A stretch of 64,000 nt of DNA, from NCBI RefSeq assembly GCF_000938305.1, contig NZ_JYMT01000011.1:52654-116653 (forward strand), given 5' to 3'. Source of the DNA: Bradyrhizobium sp. LTSP885 (GTDB taxonomy: Bacteria > Pseudomonadota > Alphaproteobacteria > Rhizobiales > Xanthobacteraceae). Below the pieces are notes generated by a model, which saw nothing but the letters and a program-made list of their open reading frames with translations, ran no database searches and was not told the DNA's origin. Of this stretch, positions 16,369 to 25,617 are shown piece by piece (the stretch's first letter is position 1; every line of letters begins with the position of its first letter). Position numbers and translations under genes: made by a program.

Positions 16369-19300
16369 TCATTCCGCGGGCTGAACAGCCGTGCTCTCAT
16401 TGCGCGCACCATGACCGGCATGACCGTACCGCGCATACAGCGCCGGCAGCACGGCGAGCGTCAGCAGGGTTGCGCTGATCAGGCCGCCGATCACGACGGT
16501 GGCGAGCGGTTTCTGCACCTCGGCGCCGGTGCCGGTGGCGAACGCCATCGGGACGAAGCCCAGCGAAGCAACCAGCGCGGTCATCACGACGGGCCGGAAG
16601 CGGGTCAGGGCGCCTTGCTCGATCGCTGACAGCATCGGCACGCCTTGCTCGCGCAATTGGCGGATGTAGCTCAACATCACCAGCCCGTTCAGCACGGCGA
16701 CGCCCGACAGCGCGATGAAGCCGACCGCAGCCGAGATCGAGAACGGCATGCCGCGCAGCCAAAGCGCGGCGACGCCGCCGGTCAGCGCCAGCGGCACGGC
16801 GCTGAACACCAGGAGCGCGTCGCGCGCCGAGCCCATGGCCGCAAGCAGCAACAGGAAGATCATCGCAAAGCAGGCTGGCACGACGATGCCGAGGCGTTGG
16901 CGGGCCGCGGCCAGGTTTTCGGACTGGCCGCCCCAAATCATCCAGTAGCCCGGCGGCAGCTTCACCGATTGCGCCACTTTGGCTTGTGCATCCTCGACCA
17001 CCGAGCCGAGGTCGCGGCCGCGGACATTGGCCGTGACCACGATGCGGCGCTTGCCGTTCTCGCGGCTGATCTGGTTCGGTCCTTCGGTGAAGGAAAATTT
17101 CGCCACGCGGTTGAGCGGCAGGCTCTGCACGGCTGAGTTCGGCGTCGCCTTCGGCAACGCGACCGGCAGGTTGCTCAGCGCCTCGAGATCGGAGCGCACG
17201 CTTTCCGGCAGCCGAACCACGATGTCGAAGCTGCGGTCGCCCTCGTACACGACGCCGGCGTCCTGGCCGCCGACTGCGGCGCCGATCACATCCTGCACGG
17301 CCGAGACGCTGAGGCCACGGCGGGCGATTGCCGCCTTGTCGACCTTGATCTCGAGCACGGGGAGGCCACCGGCCTGCTCGACCTTGACGTCGGTCGCGTC
17401 CCGCACCGTGCGTAGCGCAGACGCAACCTCGTTGGCGGCCTTCAGCATCGGTTCGAACTCGTCGCCGAACACCTTGACCGCGATATCGCCGCGAACTCCG
17501 GCGATCAGTTCGTTGAAGCGCATCTGGATCGGCTGGGTGAATTCGTAGACGTTCCCCGGCAACCGGCCGACCGCTTTGGATATCTCCTCGATCAGCCGCT
17601 CCTTGGTCATCGACGGATCCGGCCATTGCGCGCGCGGCTTCAGGATGATGAAGGTGTCGGATGCGTTGGGTGGCATCGGATCGCTCGCCACTTCCGCAGT
17701 GCCGGTCTTGGAGAAGACGAACGACACCTGCGGAAAGCGGCTAACGGTCTTCTCGACGGACAATTGCATCGCCTGCGATTGCGACAACGCGGTGCTGGGA
17801 ATCCGCAGCGCGTGCATGGCAATGTTCTTCTCGTCGAGCGAGGGGATGAACTCCTGGCCCAGGCGACTGAAGCCGAACAAAGCGGCCGCGAACAGCACGA
17901 CCGCAACCGCAATCACCGGCACGGGCGTTGCGACCGCGCGTAGCAGCAACGGATGGTACCGGCCCTTCAACGCCGCAACGAGGCGGTTTTCCTTCTCCTG
18001 CACGCGGCCGGTGATGGCGAGTGCGATCAGCGCTGGAACCAGCGTCAGCGACAGCACGAAGGCGGCGGCGAGCGCGAGGATCACGGTCAGCGCCATCGGC
18101 TCGAACATCTTGCCTTCGACGCCGGTGAAGGTGAGCAGCGGCACATAGACCAGCAGGATGATGGCCTGTCCATAAAGGGTTGGCTGGACCATTTCTACGG
18201 CTGAGGCACGCACCGTGGCGAGCCGCTCGTCACGGGTGAGGACGCGGCCGAGCGCCTGCTGCTTGTCGGCGAGGTGGCGCAGGCTGTTCTCGGTGATGAT
18301 GACGGCGCCGTCGACGATCAGGCCGAAGTCCAGCGCGCCGAGGCTCATCAGATTGGCGCTGATCCGCCCCTGCCACATGCCGATGGCGGTCATCAGCATG
18401 GCGACCGGGATCACCAGCGCCGTGATCAGCGCCGCTCGGAAATTGCCCAGTAGCACGAACAGCACCGCGATGACGAGGAGTGCGCCTTCGGTCAGGTTTC
18501 GGGCCACCGTGCCGATGGTCGCATCGACCAGCTGGGTGCGATCCAGCACCGTCTTGACCTCGACACCCGCGGGCAATGACGGCGCGATGGCACGCAGCCG
18601 CCGCTCGACGGCGGCTGAGATTGTCCGGCTGTTGGCGCCGATCAGCATCAGTGCCGTGCCGATCACAACCTCGCGGCCGTTCTCGCTGGCGCTGCCGGTG
18701 CGGGTCTCGCCGCCGATCGACACCGTCGCGATATCGCGGATCCGGACCGGGACGCCGCCGCGGGTGGTGACGACGACGGCACCGAGTTCGTCGACGGTCT
18801 CGATGCGGCCGCCGGACCGCACCACAAATCCTTCGCCGTTGCGCTCGATATAGCGCGCGCCGCGGCTGACATTGTTGCCCTCGATGGCCTTGGCGACGTC
18901 GGCAAAGGTCAGGCCGAGCGCGATCAGCTTCGCCGCATCAGGCTGGACCTGGTACTGCTTGAGATAGCCGCCGATCGAATCGATACCGGCAACGCCCGGC
19001 ACCATCTTGATCTGCGGCTTGATGATCCAATCCTGCACCGTGCGCAGATAGGCGTCCTTCTCGACATCGCTTCGCAGGACCTGGCCATCCGCCGTGAGGA
19101 AACGGCCGTCGCTTTGCAGGCCCGGCATGCCGTCGGTTGGCACGGGTTGCCCGGAGAAGTGGACGGTCCACATGGTGATTTCGCCAAGGCCGGTCGAGGT
19201 CGGACCGATCCGCGGCTCGATGCCTTGCGGCAGACGCGTGCGGACCTCGGTCAGACGCTCACCGACCTGCTGGCGGGCGAAATAGATGTCGGTCGCCTCG

Positions 19301-19593
19301 CTGAATACAGCCGTGATCTGCGAGAAGCCGTTGCGCGACAACGACCGCGTGCTCTCCAGTCCCGGCGCTCCGGCCAGCGCGGTCTCGATCGGGAAGGTGA
19401 CCTGTTTCTCGATCTCCGTCGGCGACAGTGCCGGCGCCGTGGTGTTGATCTGGACCTGCTTGTTTGTGATGTCAGGCACCGCGTCGATCGGCAGCCTGGT
19501 CAGCGCGATGCCGCCGAGCAGCATCAGGATGGCGGCGAGGGTGACGACGACCCAGCGACGCTCGATCGCAAGGGCGATGATGCGCTCAATCAT
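16369..19593 (-). CDS. czcA: CzcA-type heavy-metal efflux RND pump
   Basis: A ~1074-residue inner-membrane proton antiporter of the heavy-metal-efflux RND family. The ATG at 19593 is preferred (MIERIIALAIERRWVVV); the frame runs 5 codons further upstream. Helix IV carries LDFGLIVDGAVIITEN, with Asp422, Asp428 and Glu435. This D-D-E proton relay is the pattern of CzcA/CnrA pumps for divalent Zn, Co, Cd or Ni; CusA copper pumps lack the first Asp. The C-terminal helices (LPALYARYGH) are complete. Its start overlaps the end of czcB by 8 bases, so translation is coupled. Confidence 0.92.
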   Translation of the reverse strand: MIERIIALAIERRWVVVTLAAILMLLGGIALTRLPIDAVPDITNKQVQINTTAPALSPTEIEKQVTFPIETALAGAPGLESTRSLSRNGFSQITAVFSEATDIYFARQQVGERLTEVRTRLPQGIEPRIGPTSTGLGEITMWTVHFSGQPVPTDGMPGLQSDGRFLTADGQVLRSDVEKDAYLRTVQDWIIKPQIKMVPGVAGIDSIGGYLKQYQVQPDAAKLIALGLTFADVAKAIEGNNVSRGARYIERNGEGFVVRSGGRIETVDELGAVVVTTRGGVPVRIRDIATVSIGGETRTGSASENGREVVIGTALMLIGANSRTISAAVERRLRAIAPSLPAGVEVKTVLDRTQLVDATIGTVARNLTEGALLVIAVLFVLLGNFRAALITALVIPVAMLMTAIGMWQGRISANLMSLGALDFGLIVDGAVIITENSLRHLADKQQALGRVLTRDERLATVRASAVEMVQPTLYGQAIILLVYVPLLTFTGVEGKMFEPMALTVILALAAAFVLSLTLVPALIALAITGRVQEKENRLVAALKGRYHPLLLRAVATPVPVIAVAVVLFAAALFGFSRLGQEFIPSLDEKNIAMHALRIPSTALSQSQAMQLSVEKTVSRFPQVSFVFSKTGTAEVASDPMPPNASDTFIILKPRAQWPDPSMTKERLIEEISKAVGRLPGNVYEFTQPIQMRFNELIAGVRGDIAVKVFGDEFEPMLKAANEVASALRTVRDATDVKVEQAGGLPVLEIKVDKAAIARRGLSVSAVQDVIGAAVGGQDAGVVYEGDRSFDIVVRLPESVRSDLEALSNLPVALPKATPNSAVQSLPLNRVAKFSFTEGPNQISRENGKRRIVVTANVRGRDLGSVVEDAQAKVAQSVKLPPGYWMIWGGQSENLAAARQRLGIVVPACFAMIFLLLLAAMGSARDALLVFSAVPLALTGGVAALWLRGMPFSISAAVGFIALSGVAVLNGLVMLSYIRQLREQGVPMLSAIEQGALTRFRPVVMTALVASLGFVPMAFATGTGAEVQKPLATVVIGGLISATLLTLAVLPALYARYGHAGHGARNESTAVQPAE

Positions 19594-20824
19594 GATCGTG
19601 CTCCGCATCGTCCTTCTCGAGTTCGGCCTTCAGGGTGAAGGTGTTTTCCAGCGCGATGGTCTCGCCGGCGGCAAGACCGGCCAGGACCTCGACATCATCG
19701 TCGTCTTCCCGGCCGGTGCGCACCGACCTCGCTTCGAAGCCGTCGGCTTGGCGCACGAAGACGGTCGGCGTGCCCTTGATGGTCTGCAGCGCCTTTTTCG
19801 GCACGATCACCAGCGATGGCGCACCTGTGAGGGGGACCTCCGCCGTGACGAACGTGCCGGGCTTCCAGCGATGCTCCCTGTTCGACATGGTCGCGATGAC
19901 GCGCGCGTTGCGGGTCTCGCGATCAAGCAGGGGGCTGACGAAGATCACGTCTGCGACGGCTTCATCCTCGCTGCCGATGGCGCGGATCCTGACCGGAACG
20001 CCTTCGCGAACCGAGCCGATGTCTTCTGGTGAGACGGCAAGATCGACCCAGATGTCGTCGAGATTGACGATGACGAAGAGCTCACTCTCCTGGCCCTCGC
20101 GGCCAATCAATCCGCCGAGATCGACGCGCCGCTCCGAGACGCGGCCCGAGATCGGCGAGCGCAGGAACTGCTTGCGCAGGCTTTCAGGGGGCTGGCTCGG
20201 CAGGTCGGCGATCTCGCCTTCCGACAGGCCCAGCGCAAACAATTTCTGCCGCGCGCCGTCCAGCTTGATCTGGGCATCGTTCGCGGTCAGCCGCGTGCGC
20301 AGGAACTCGTTCTCCGACACAATGCGGCTCTCGACCAGCGTCTTCTGCCTGGCATAGAGCGTCTGCTGCAGGTCATTGGTTAGCCGTGCGGCGAGGTATT
20401 CGCTCTTGGCATCGGCCACCTCGCGACTCTCGATGGTGGCGACGATCTCGCCCTTCTCGACGCTGTCGCCGAGCCGCTTGCGCAGTTCCGCGACCGTCGC
20501 CAGCACGCGCACCGACACGCGGCCGATGTGATCGGCATCGGGGATCAGCGATCCCGGCGCAAGGAAATGCCGTTTCAGCATGCCGCCGCTGGCTAGCGCG
20601 AGCGTAATGCCGGCTTCCCGAATCTGGTCTTCGTTCAGCTCAATGTGTCCTGATTCAATGTGTCCCGGCGCCTGATGCCCGGCCTCGACCTTCCGCGACT
20701 TCGCCGTGGCCGTCTGCTGCGTCGTAGCCGGGACGGGCATTGGCCATCCGGCCCATGCCTCTGCCAGAACGACGAGCCCAATGCCGGCGACGACACCGGC
20801 GGAAAATAGAACAATCCGTTTCAT
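19586..20824 (-). CDS. czcB: CzcB-type periplasmic adaptor subunit
   Basis: A 412-residue membrane-fusion protein linking the RND pump to an outer-membrane channel. The ATG at 20824 (MKRIVLFSAGVVAGIGLVVL) gives a proper signal anchor. Lipoyl and alpha-hairpin parts lie around RVLATVAELRKRLGDSVEKGEIVATIESREVADAKSEYLAAR. Beta-barrel and C-terminal domains follow. The tail DDAEHDHD and an N-terminal stretch GHQAPGHIESGHIE are His/Asp-rich and could bind metal. It is followed by czcA with an 8-base overlap. No czcC/outer-membrane channel gene is next to the pair. Confidence 0.9.
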   Translation of the reverse strand: MKRIVLFSAGVVAGIGLVVLAEAWAGWPMPVPATTQQTATAKSRKVEAGHQAPGHIESGHIELNEDQIREAGITLALASGGMLKRHFLAPGSLIPDADHIGRVSVRVLATVAELRKRLGDSVEKGEIVATIESREVADAKSEYLAARLTNDLQQTLYARQKTLVESRIVSENEFLRTRLTANDAQIKLDGARQKLFALGLSEGEIADLPSQPPESLRKQFLRSPISGRVSERRVDLGGLIGREGQESELFVIVNLDDIWVDLAVSPEDIGSVREGVPVRIRAIGSEDEAVADVIFVSPLLDRETRNARVIATMSNREHRWKPGTFVTAEVPLTGAPSLVIVPKKALQTIKGTPTVFVRQADGFEARSVRTGREDDDDVEVLAGLAAGETIALENTFTLKAELEKDDAEHDHD

Positions 20825-20938
20825 CTGCGTCTCTCCGCGAGCGCAGGCCAATGGCCTTGCGCTGTCGCAACATCGATATGTGCGGAAACCTGCTCGCTGC
20901 CTGATGGCAGCGAGACGCGACCGGTGATGCCGATCAGA

Positions 20939-21307
20939 TCAGGCGCGTGGCGGCTTGAATGGAGAGAGGTGGTCGGCCGATGCCGGCAGGCCCATGCTGA
21001 CGTCGCCATAGGCATGCGGCGCATACGCGATGGCAACCACGGTGTCCTGCGGCGCGACGGAGGCAACGTGGGTCAGGCAGTGATCGCCGTGCAGCGATGC
21101 CGGGTGGGTTGGAGCCTTGCCACCGGTGTCGTCGATCGACTGCGCGATGGACACGGCAAATCCTGCGTCGTCGTCGCCGTCGGACATCCAGCCATGGAAG
21201 AAGGACAGCACCAGTGCCAGCGAAATCAATCCCGCGAGCAGACCGCGCCATCGGCGCGATGCTGCTTTGTGTGAGGAAGACTGAGTCGTGGCCGATGAAG
21301 CGCCCAT
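20939..21307 (-). CDS. Small His-rich membrane-anchored protein upstream of czcBA
   Basis: A 122-residue protein with a basic N-terminus, one hydrophobic helix (about 22-40, WRGLLAGLISLALVLSFFHGW), an acidic patch (SDGDDD) and a periplasmic tail holding HGDHCLTH, a possible metal ligand set, plus further histidines. It lies 114 bases upstream of czcB on the same strand and is probably part of the efflux operon. Small periplasmic metal-binding or sensing proteins often accompany such operons; that role is inferred from position and His content. Confidence 0.6.
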   Translation of the reverse strand: MGASSATTQSSSHKAASRRWRGLLAGLISLALVLSFFHGWMSDGDDDAGFAVSIAQSIDDTGGKAPTHPASLHGDHCLTHVASVAPQDTVVAIAYAPHAYGDVSMGLPASADHLSPFKPPRA

Positions 21308-21381
21308 GCGCCCTAGTTAGCGCCGCACTCCCGCGCATTCAAGCGCAAGCGCACGACAGAATTGTCGCGAATACTATAACG

Positions 21382-21609
21382 TTACATGCTGGCTGTGCCG
21401 CGACGCATCAGCCATCGGCGCGCGGCGACGACGGCCCAGACCGCTTCGACCAGGCCGAATGGCCAAGCACCCTGCAGGAATCCGTAGATCGAGCCAAGCG
21501 CACACGCGACCGCGAATGCGAGGATGAACCACGGGCTGCGCTCTTCGGCCGCATAGCAGACGAGCATCATGCTCACGGCGAACAATCCGAACAGGGTGAG
21601 TGCATCCAT
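21382..21609 (-). CDS. Small integral membrane protein, 75 aa
   Basis: A 75-residue protein with about two hydrophobic helices (MDALTLFGLFAVSMMLVCYA and FILAFAVACALGSIYGFLQG), a third weaker one (LVEAVWAVVAA) and a basic C-terminal end (ARRWLMRRG). The layout fits a conserved small membrane protein of unknown function. It lies 74 bases upstream of the His-rich gene, on the same strand as the metal-efflux genes, so it may share their transcript. A longer frame on the same strand at 21374-21739 is a shadow. Confidence 0.6.
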   Translation of the reverse strand: MDALTLFGLFAVSMMLVCYAAEERSPWFILAFAVACALGSIYGFLQGAWPFGLVEAVWAVVAARRWLMRRGTASM

Positions 21610-21822
21610 CGAACGGCAAGACCCCGGTCACATCAGCGTTGGCATCTGACCATGCCATGGGTGGAATATCCATCTGGCCCCGTGCGCGGGCGCCCCGCGT
21701 CAAGCGACCGGCAGAGGGCGCGCGGATGAATCGACGCACCCGACTACCGCCGTAAGCAAAAGTTTAAGGCCTGCGACATAAGATCGCTTGATAAACGTAT
21801 TCGCGCTAACCGCCGGTTAACC

Positions 21823-22362
21823 ATGCGGCTTCTGCCAATCAAGGATCCCGAGCGGTCCTGGCGCAACATCAAGGCACAGTGGAAGAAGGACGCTGAAGGC
21901 GTCGGGGAGGAATTTGCCACCTTCGGCGGCTTCGCCGCCCTGGAGGCGCTGACCTCCAAGGAAGAGGATAGTCAGGGCCTGTATTATCTGACCGACGGTG
22001 AGCGCGTTCACGCGGTCTGCCAGGTCAGGCGTCTGCTGATGAGCAAATATCCGACGCCTGCCTTGCGCGCGCGCTTCGTCAACGTCTCGCCGATCTATGA
22101 CCTCGGCCTTGCCGCTACCAGCGACTACGCCCAGATGCTCGTCGCGCTGTTCTCCGGCGTCGTCTGGCTGTCGCGGGATGCGCTGTCGGCCAGCCACATC
22201 CGCTTCTTCCTGAAGAGCCCGGGCGACTCGCAATTCTTCGCGCCACTTCAGGTCGCGACGCCGCTTTCACCGTTCTCGAAGTTCACCATCGAGGGGGCGC
22301 TGATCGAGTGCAGCCTGAAAGAGGCGAGGGCGGCGCCCGGAGCGGTGAGGGCGGCTTCCTGA
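21823..22362 (+). CDS. Conserved hypothetical protein
   Basis: A 179-residue soluble protein with no signal peptide or membrane helix long enough to be convincing; the segment YAQMLVALFSGVVWLSRDAL is moderately hydrophobic. It has a basic, Trp-containing N-terminus (SWRNIKAQWKKDAEGVGEEF) and no motif that I can name. The ATG at 21823 is the first Met in the frame. It lies upstream of the GGDEF-EAL gene on the same strand with 121 bases between them, so co-transcription is possible but not shown. Confidence 0.6.
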   Translation: MRLLPIKDPERSWRNIKAQWKKDAEGVGEEFATFGGFAALEALTSKEEDSQGLYYLTDGERVHAVCQVRRLLMSKYPTPALRARFVNVSPIYDLGLAATSDYAQMLVALFSGVVWLSRDALSASHIRFFLKSPGDSQFFAPLQVATPLSPFSKFTIEGALIECSLKEARAAPGAVRAAS

Positions 22363-22483
22363 CGACGTATTGCCGGGGCGGGCCGCCGTTGGGTGTGTGG
22401 ACACCTTAACCGACCGATAACTGACTTTCCTAACCGCGCCTTGGGTTGTGGTCCCGTACAAGGGCACCCGCAGGGTCAGGAAA

Positions 22484-25186
22484 ATGTCAACGAACGACGA
22501 TATGCCGGAACACCGATGGCTGTCGATAGCAGGTGTGCTGCGCGCCACAAGGCTCGGCGCCATTCAATGGCTCGTGCTGAGTGCTGCGCTGCTGGTGCTC
22601 GCGATCACGCTCGGCACCGGCTACCTTGCCTTGCAGTACCGCCAACGCGCGTTGCAGGTTTCCGAGCGCGAGCTCGACAACACGGCGCTGCTGCTGTCGC
22701 GGCATTTCGATCAGCAGCTCAGCGATCTCCAGCATGTCCACGATGACATCGTGAGCTATATGCAGACGGGGCAGATCGAGACCGCCGATCAATTCGAAAA
22801 GAACATGTCGTTGTTGAGCGCGCACGAAATGCTGCGCACCCGCCTGGCGACGCTGCCGCACGTCGGCGGCCTCAGTCTCTTCAATGCCAAGGGATGGCTG
22901 ATCAACTCGTCCGAGATGTGGCCGGTGCCTGATGTGAGCATCGCGGAGCGGCGCTATTTTCGAGAATTCACCTCGGGAAAGCCGACACCCGACGTCATCG
23001 TCGAACCGGCGATGAGCAAGGTGACGGGAAACTGGACCACGATCTTCGCGCGCAAGATCACGGGGCGTAACGGCGAGATTATCGGGTTTGCCAGCCGCGG
23101 CGTCGAACCTAGCCATTTCGAGGACTTCGTCGCCTCGCTGGCCCTGAATGGCGACACCGTGATCTCGATGATTCATCGGGACGGCACCATCATCGCGCGC
23201 TACCCGCAGGATACCAGTGTCGTCGGCCGCAACATCATCGACCAGCCGCAGTTCCGGAAGGTCCTGAGCCAGGGCGGCAACAGTTCGGGCCGCTTCTTCA
23301 ACTCGCAGGGCGAGGAGAACGTCGGGGCCGTCAAAGCGCTGTCCCACTTTCCGATCCTGATTCTTGCGACGACCAGAGTGTCGAGCGCGCTGGATGACTG
23401 GCGCGCGCAGACCAAGCTGGAGTTCTTCGCCGCGGTTCTCGCCGTGGTCGTCGTCATCATCATGATCTTCCTGATCGTACGCCAGCTGAGACAACAGCAC
23501 GATGCCGCGCAGCGCCGGCTGTCCGAGAAGAGCCAGCACCTCGACACCGCCATCAACAACATGACCCAGGGGCTCCTGCTGTTCGACGCCTCGTCACGGC
23601 TCGTGATCTGCAATCAGCGATATATCGACATGTTCGGCATCTCGCCCGAGGTCGCCAAGCCCGGATGTCACCTGCGCGATCTGATCCTGCATCGGCAGGC
23701 GACCGGCTCCTTCGTCGGCGACGTCGACGAATATTGCGCTCGGTTCACGAATCGGGACGGCGACAACGTCCAGGACACCACGGTCACGACGCCCGACGGC
23801 CGCAACATCCGCCTGATCTACAAGCGCTCGCCCGATGGCGGCTGGGCCACCACGCTCGAGGATGTCACCGAGGGGCGGCGGGTGCAGGCGCGGATCGAAC
23901 ATCTCGCACATTACGATGTCCTGACCAATTTGCCCAACCGCACGCTGTTCCAGCGCCATGCAGAAGGGCTGCTGCTCGAGTCCGCTGCGCGCGCGTTCGC
24001 GATCCACTATATCGATATCGACGAGTTCAAGCGCATCAACGACACGCTCGGTCATCTGATCGGCGACGAATTCCTCAGAGGCGTTGCGGAGAAATTGCGC
24101 CAATCGATCGGACCGAACGACTTCATCGCGCGCCTCGGCGGCGATGAATTCGCCATCGTCCAGCACGACATCAATTCGGACGACGATGTCAGCGACCTGG
24201 TTGCGCGGATCTATCAGTCGCTGCGCGCGCCGTTCGACTGCTGCGGCCATCGCCTGTCGAGCGATGCGAGCATCGGGATCGCGGTCGCGCCGCGCCATGG
24301 CTCCGACCTGTTCGACCTGCTCAAGAGCGCCGATCTTGCGATGTACGCCGCCAAGGCGGCTGGCCGCAGGACCTATCGCTTCTTCGATCCCGCCATGGAG
24401 AAGCAGGCCAATCTGCGCCGCGAGCTGGAGGCGGACCTGCGAACCGCGCTGGCCGAGGCCAGCTTCGAACTTTACTACCAGCCGCTGGTCGACCTGCGCA
24501 GCAACGAGGTGACCGGCTGCGAGGCGCTGTTGCGCTGGCGCCACCCTGTCCGCGGCATGATCTCGCCGATGGAGTTTGTGCCGGTGGCCGAGGAGACCGG
24601 CCTGATCGAGGAGATCGGGCTGTGGGTGCTGCGCACCGCCTGCATCGAGGCGGCCGCCTGGCCGGCGCATGTGCGCGTCGCGGTCAACGTCTCGCCGGTC
24701 CAGTTCAAGTCGGAAACGCTGGCGCTGAAGGTCGCAGGCGTGCTCGCCGAGAGCGGGCTCGACCCGCGACGGCTCGAGCTCGAGATCACCGAGGCGGTGC
24801 TGATCGCCGACGACGATGCGGCGCTTGTCACGCTCGGCCAGCTCCGCGCGCTCGGCGTCCACATCGCGCTCGACGATTTCGGAACCGGATACTCGTCGCT
24901 GCAATATCTGCAGCGCTTCCCGTTCGACAAAATCAAGATCGATCGCTCTTTCGTCAAGGAAGTGGCCGGCAACTCCGGCTCGGCCTCGATCATCCGTGCG
25001 GTGGTCTCGATCGCCGCCGACCGCAACATGATCACGACCGCTGAAGGCGTCGAGACCGATCAGCAGCGCGACACCGTGCAGATGCTCGGGTGCACGCAGA
25101 TGCAGGGCTATCTGTTCAGCAGGCCGGTTCCGGCGCAGGAAGTCCGGACGCTGCTGGCCGCCGCTGGTGTCGAGGACGCGGCGTAG
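22484..25186 (+). CDS. GGDEF-EAL cyclic-di-GMP enzyme with dCache and PAS domains
   Basis: A 900-residue membrane sensor. ATG 22484 is preferred over one 12 codons upstream. Two membrane helices (about 28-50 and 320-345) flank a periplasmic dCache-like sensor, followed by a PAS_7-type domain (LLLFDASSRLVICNQRYIDMFG). The GGDEF domain has an intact GGDEF at 552-556, but the usual upstream RxxD inhibitory site reads GPND. The EAL domain keeps E680-A-L, the NVSP, EITE, DDFGTG, KIDRSF and EGVET motifs, so phosphodiesterase activity is likely. Net effect on c-di-GMP cannot be read from sequence. Confidence 0.93.
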   Translation: MSTNDDMPEHRWLSIAGVLRATRLGAIQWLVLSAALLVLAITLGTGYLALQYRQRALQVSERELDNTALLLSRHFDQQLSDLQHVHDDIVSYMQTGQIETADQFEKNMSLLSAHEMLRTRLATLPHVGGLSLFNAKGWLINSSEMWPVPDVSIAERRYFREFTSGKPTPDVIVEPAMSKVTGNWTTIFARKITGRNGEIIGFASRGVEPSHFEDFVASLALNGDTVISMIHRDGTIIARYPQDTSVVGRNIIDQPQFRKVLSQGGNSSGRFFNSQGEENVGAVKALSHFPILILATTRVSSALDDWRAQTKLEFFAAVLAVVVVIIMIFLIVRQLRQQHDAAQRRLSEKSQHLDTAINNMTQGLLLFDASSRLVICNQRYIDMFGISPEVAKPGCHLRDLILHRQATGSFVGDVDEYCARFTNRDGDNVQDTTVTTPDGRNIRLIYKRSPDGGWATTLEDVTEGRRVQARIEHLAHYDVLTNLPNRTLFQRHAEGLLLESAARAFAIHYIDIDEFKRINDTLGHLIGDEFLRGVAEKLRQSIGPNDFIARLGGDEFAIVQHDINSDDDVSDLVARIYQSLRAPFDCCGHRLSSDASIGIAVAPRHGSDLFDLLKSADLAMYAAKAAGRRTYRFFDPAMEKQANLRRELEADLRTALAEASFELYYQPLVDLRSNEVTGCEALLRWRHPVRGMISPMEFVPVAEETGLIEEIGLWVLRTACIEAAAWPAHVRVAVNVSPVQFKSETLALKVAGVLAESGLDPRRLELEITEAVLIADDDAALVTLGQLRALGVHIALDDFGTGYSSLQYLQRFPFDKIKIDRSFVKEVAGNSGSASIIRAVVSIAADRNMITTAEGVETDQQRDTVQMLGCTQMQGYLFSRPVPAQEVRTLLAAAGVEDAA

Positions 25187-25298
25187 CGGCTGCTGACTGC
25201 CATCATCGCATAGGACATCTGCTGGAACGGCATCGCCGGAACCGGGAACCCTTCTGCCGGAACCGAGTTCCCTTGCAGGGCTCGACCGGTAGGTAACC

Positions 25299-25595
25299 AT
25301 GAAAGCCGCAGTAGCGTCAGCGGCTGTGCTGCTGTTTGCCTCTTGCACGGCAAACGCAGAGAGCGGCCTTGCGTCCTATTATCGTGGCATCGGCAGGAGT
25401 GGCGAAATGACCTGCGCACATCGCAGCAGACCTTTCGGCAGCATGGTCACGGTGTCCTACCGGGGGCGATCGATCCAGTGTCGTGTCAACGATCGCGGCC
25501 CGTTCATCCGCGGACGGATCATTGACGTCTCAACCGCGGCAGCCCGCGCGCTCGGCATTCTCGAACTCGGCGTCGCGCATGTGATGATCGAATAG
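25299..25595 (+). CDS. RlpA-like double-psi beta-barrel protein
   Basis: A 98-residue exported protein with signal peptide MKAAVASAAVLLFASCTANA and a minimal RlpA domain: GLASYYRG, FGSMVTVSYRGRSIQCRVNDRGPF, RIIDVSTAAARALG. In larger RlpA proteins this fold cleaves naked glycan strands of peptidoglycan. The SPOR domain found in septal RlpA is absent. The catalytic Asp of NDRGPF and the DVS motif are present. It is a monocistronic gene between two signalling genes. Confidence 0.85.
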   Translation: MKAAVASAAVLLFASCTANAESGLASYYRGIGRSGEMTCAHRSRPFGSMVTVSYRGRSIQCRVNDRGPFIRGRIIDVSTAAARALGILELGVAHVMIE

Positions 25596-25617
25596 GCTGC
25601 GATCGCGCGCAGCGTCA

